A stretch of 64,000 nt of DNA, from NCBI GenBank assembly GCA_026874595.1, contig CM049306.1, forward strand, positions 53,414,019 through 53,478,018, in the 5' to 3' direction. This stretch comes from Sipunculus nudus (taxonomy: Eukaryota > Annelida > Sipuncula > Golfingiida > Sipunculidae). The notes beneath the pieces were generated by a model. That model worked only from the letters and a program-made list of their open reading frames with translations. It made no database searches and was not told the origin of the DNA. The number at the start of each line of letters is the position of its first letter. Within the stretch, counting starts at the first letter, position 1. A program made the translations under genes and the position numbers. This document shows, piece by piece, positions 60,655 through 64,000 of this stretch.

Positions 60655-61500
60655 TTTTACAGTCAGAGTTGATGGAAGTATAGGCTGCACATGATTCAAA
60701 CCACAGGCGCTCGAATCCCTATTTATAATATTGTCTTCATATCTCCAATGACCTTAGAGATACTTCAACAAAACAGGTCAAACGACCCAATAATCAAACA
60801 GTAATACCATGTTATCACTTGCAATATGACAGGGTAGGCAACTCAGCCAAAACTGAGTCAGTCAGAGTTGATGGAAGTATAGGCTGCACATGATTCAAAC
60901 CACAGGCGCTCGAATCCCTATTTATAATATTGTCTTCATATCTCTAATGTTCTTAGAGATACTACAACAAAATCAGGTCAAACGACCCAATAATCAAACA
61001 GTAATACCATGTTATCACTTGCAATATGACAAGGTAGGCAACTCAGCCAAATCTTTTCGACAGCAGCCATTCCAGATGGGTCATGAAAGGTCATGCCACT
61101 GCACATCATTTACCTGTCACCGTCTGGAATGGTCGACATTGAAATTCAGACATCACCACAAAAGGATATCCAGGTAGCTTGTATTGGTGGATGAAAACAA
61201 TGGAAATTGGATGGATTTGATTCTGTAACTCCTGTAGTATTGAATTATTATTTGGATTATGCATAAATGGAAGAAAAAGCGAGTATAAGGGGGTCAAGAA
61301 CGTAATTTCCCTCATTATCTCACAAACTGTTTTGGCTGAGTTGCCAACCTTGGCATATTTTACAAGTGATAACATAGTATTACTGTTTTTATTATTGGGT
61401 CGTTTGACCTGATTTTGTCGTAGTATCTTTAAAAACATTGGGGATATGAAGACTATTATAAATAGGGATTCAAGCACCTGAGCTCAAACCCACGATCTTG
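60655..61500. repeat. 199-bp direct duplication plus inverted third copy
   Basis: AGTCAGAGTTGATGGAAGTA starts units at 60661 and 60860. Both contain GGCGCTCGAATCCCTATTTA and AGGTCAAACGACCCAATAAT. The same block runs in reverse at about 61325-61490. Together they can form a large stem around 61060-61320. It may be a composite of MITE copies; the superfamily is not identified. Confidence 0.75.
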
Positions 61501-64000
61501 CAGTAAAAAGTGTTGAGTTCCTGGCTTGGTGGCTCTTGTCCTGAATACCTTCTCCATACAAATTAAAATTTTTTTACTGACTATGGTTCCTGAAAGATTA
61601 TTTCCTCCACAGAATCTAACCGTCTGTCTACTGTCTCATCTCTCTGAACCATCTGACCACCTGGCCAAATGTAACATTTAAAATAAATACACATGCAGTA
61701 CTAACAGTTTAACACAGATCCATTGTATACGCTTGAAAAGAAATAATAAGTAAATTAAATCCTAACAACTGCCCTTTGCATATTTTATGACCTAACTTGC
61801 CCCACCTGTTATTGGGAGGCTGTGATCTACTGGTAATTAACAAAAATTAATTACTAGTATACATGTAAACACCTGCTTGAAAGGGCATATGGCGCGATTG
61901 TAACCTCATTTTACACTTAATGACATACACTATAATACAACCACGCTCCAACTTATAATGTTTCACTGATAGCTAGATACCTAAATACTCAAATCAGCTT
62001 TACCTATTCATTATATTCATATTCTGTATGCATTTTTTATGAGCAAAATGTTGAAATTTTAAATATATGTATATAAGTGTCATGAGGGCAGGAATGCATG
62101 TCTGAGGTGGTCTGTACAACCATCTTTACCACTTTTTTTTTTGGAATAGCCCTCATACATTACTGTCATGTGCTACTGGGCGTATTTTGCAGTATCGTCA
62201 CGCCTGTCAGCAGTTTATCATGTGACTGATCACTTGTGAACATAAAACATCCTGTTTTGATGCCAACATCACATATTCATCAATGTGACATTATGATCAG
62301 ACACTGGCATGAGGTTCATTGATGTACATTGCATTGCCTGCCTCCTAGAGCATTTCAGGTCACTGAGTGCACAGACACCTTCCAGCCCTGGGTGTCTTTT
62401 GGTTTGGAATCAAGGAATTATTAGTCTGCAGAACTTTTGCCCTTGGAAATTTGCCTAATTTTTGTTTAAATTATTTTCATATTTTTATGCATGATCAGAT
62501 TTACTCAGAAGTGAAACAGTATTAACTTACATGTGATATATTTTATTACTATACATGTACATAGCTGTCTGTATTGACTTAATACTTAAAAAAACATTGT
62601 TTTTGTCTAGATTTAATTAGCTAAAGATATGATTTGCAGCATATATAGCTTTCTGAATATTTTCCTTACTTAAAAAAAGACTGTTGATCAAAATATGCAG
62701 ACTGTGTACACTTGATTTTCTAGGTAACTTGCTTTTATAAATTAAGTATCTGGAACTTTGACATTATTTACAATAAAATATTCTTATATATTACTTTGGC
62801 AAAGTGAGACATTGTAGAAACTTTGCCATTTGTTGCATTATGTATGGGAAATATTAAAAAACTGTTTACGGGAAAGTCCATATCTATACTAAGGGTTTCA
62901 GACTAGTTAGCAGGAATATATAATTAAACAAAGAGTATGAAAAATAGCATAAGGAATTGGTATTGGTAAAATGGCCTGATAGGTAACTTGATAACCTGTT
63001 CTTGTGTTTAGTCTGGCTTAAATCAATGCACACTAAAACAGATAAAATTAGTATTGTCTGTGCCATGCTATATGCGTCTCCAAACATGTGAATTTAAGGA
63101 AGAAATAAAAAAAAAGAAAGAAAAACAACATCATGACCAATGCAGGTTTAGAACAGATTTGTGTTATGTCAGTGGAGTATTTTCTCAAGCCATAATAAAA
63201 TATAGCTGCTATTAGATTTAAACATGTATCTGTATCTTAAAATGCCATCATTTAATCATTTGTGATGCATGACGTCTTAAACATAACTGGTAAAAGAATA
63301 CATAATACACACTTTAAAACATTTGATACCTATTAAAATTTTTTTTTTCTTATCTCTACAAATAATTTTAAGCCTATTATATATTCAATGTGGATCAGGT
63401 TAAAGAAATTTGGTAAGTTAGAATTTATTTTAACTCATTAAAATCATGTACTGCTAGAACAAGATTTACTTTAACAGTGTCATACAGTATCTCAGATAAT
63501 TAATCAAAATAATTGATAAAACAACTAAAAAATCAAAAAATAATTAATTAAATTACCATGTAGTTACAGTATTGATCCTTCATATAAACTATCATAATAA
63601 TTCATTTAACACACCCCATGTTATTGAATCAACCTTCAAGTCCAGTACCATTTGTAGGACAAAATATAGAACACACCTGAATAGTATAAGGAAGAATACA
63701 TACTTTACCATGGCTGATTATCAGGGCATATCATAATAAGGGAATACAGTGGACTCATGTTAAAATTTTGATTCAAACTTGAGTTTGGAAAAGGAATTCT
63801 ATCCACTAGCCCAACATACTGATCTAAGAACCTTCATTTTCAGAAATCTGTTATCCCAAGATATTGAGCAATTGTGATGATATGAAACTGAGAGAAACAG
63901 TCAGGGGAAACATAAGATCACAAATTGATTGAAATGAACTGCAAACTCTAATGGCTTTCTCTTGATTCACAGACAAGCCATCTATGAAATTGACAACTTT

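Larger units (their letters stand above)
51370..64000 (+). other. ZIP13 intron 3 (at least 12.6 kb)
   Basis: No exon with TM4/TM5 sequence is visible. It contains the repeats listed from 52.2 to 61.5 kb. Stretches 55210-56810, 57430-59550 and 61510-64000 show nothing recognisable beyond AT-rich DNA. Confidence 0.75.

Noticed and set aside
63970-64000. Possible ZIP13 exon 4 after GATTCACAG near the right edge
   Set aside because: Phase 0 continuation reads T-S-H-L-stop, and the sequence has no ZIP similarity.

Overview
The window looks like nuclear genomic DNA of a marine invertebrate, most likely a lophotrochozoan such as a mollusc or brachiopod. The evidence is AT-rich, intron-dominated sequence, two animal genes with GT-AG introns, and a dense load of small non-autonomous DNA elements and minisatellite-bearing repeats of the kind I associate with bivalve and gastropod genomes. 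The species assignment is inference. No prokaryotic genes, LTR elements, rRNA, functional tRNA or CRISPR array were seen.

Only two protein-coding genes are supported. They are arranged head to head around about 14.5-15.0 kb. On the minus strand (1-14487) lies an F-box/leucine-rich-repeat protein, a likely substrate adaptor of an SCF ubiquitin ligase. Six exons join in phase (8962-8488, 7557-7291, 4868-4702, 4264-4062, 2160-1981, 59-1); a predicted N-terminal exon lies at 14487-14350 and the 3' end runs off the left edge. On the plus strand (14978 to beyond 64000) lies a ZIP-family zinc transporter resembling SLC39A13/ZIP13. Three exons are visible (14978-15281, 42142-42246, 51242-51369), covering the signal peptide and the first three membrane segments. 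The remaining exons lie to the right of the window. The roughly 490 bp between the two start codons probably works as a bidirectional promoter.

Everything else is intron holding repeats. 0-14.5 kb: a 320-bp tandem repeat, a Helentron-like element, a short MITE, a 41-bp minisatellite grown from a splice-donor junction, a 275-bp SINE-headed tandem array, and a decayed repeat-core array. 15-42 kb (ZIP13 intron 1): a pogo/Tigger-like transposon with a transposase HTH remnant, a Mutator-like MITE with 9-bp target duplications and a paralogous empty site, SINE-like copies, a foldback element, a 42-bp minisatellite and a second Helentron-like copy. 42-51 kb (intron 2): a Harbinger-like element, a third Helentron-like copy and a hAT-like MITE. 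51-64 kb (intron 3): a 2-kb second minisatellite-bearing family with a higher-order repeat, and several 80-200 bp tandem repeats.

The most unusual observation is the 41-bp minisatellite at 8030-8505. Its unit is a copy of the end of the conserved F-box exon plus its 5' splice site, so about a dozen candidate donor sites follow one another in the intron.
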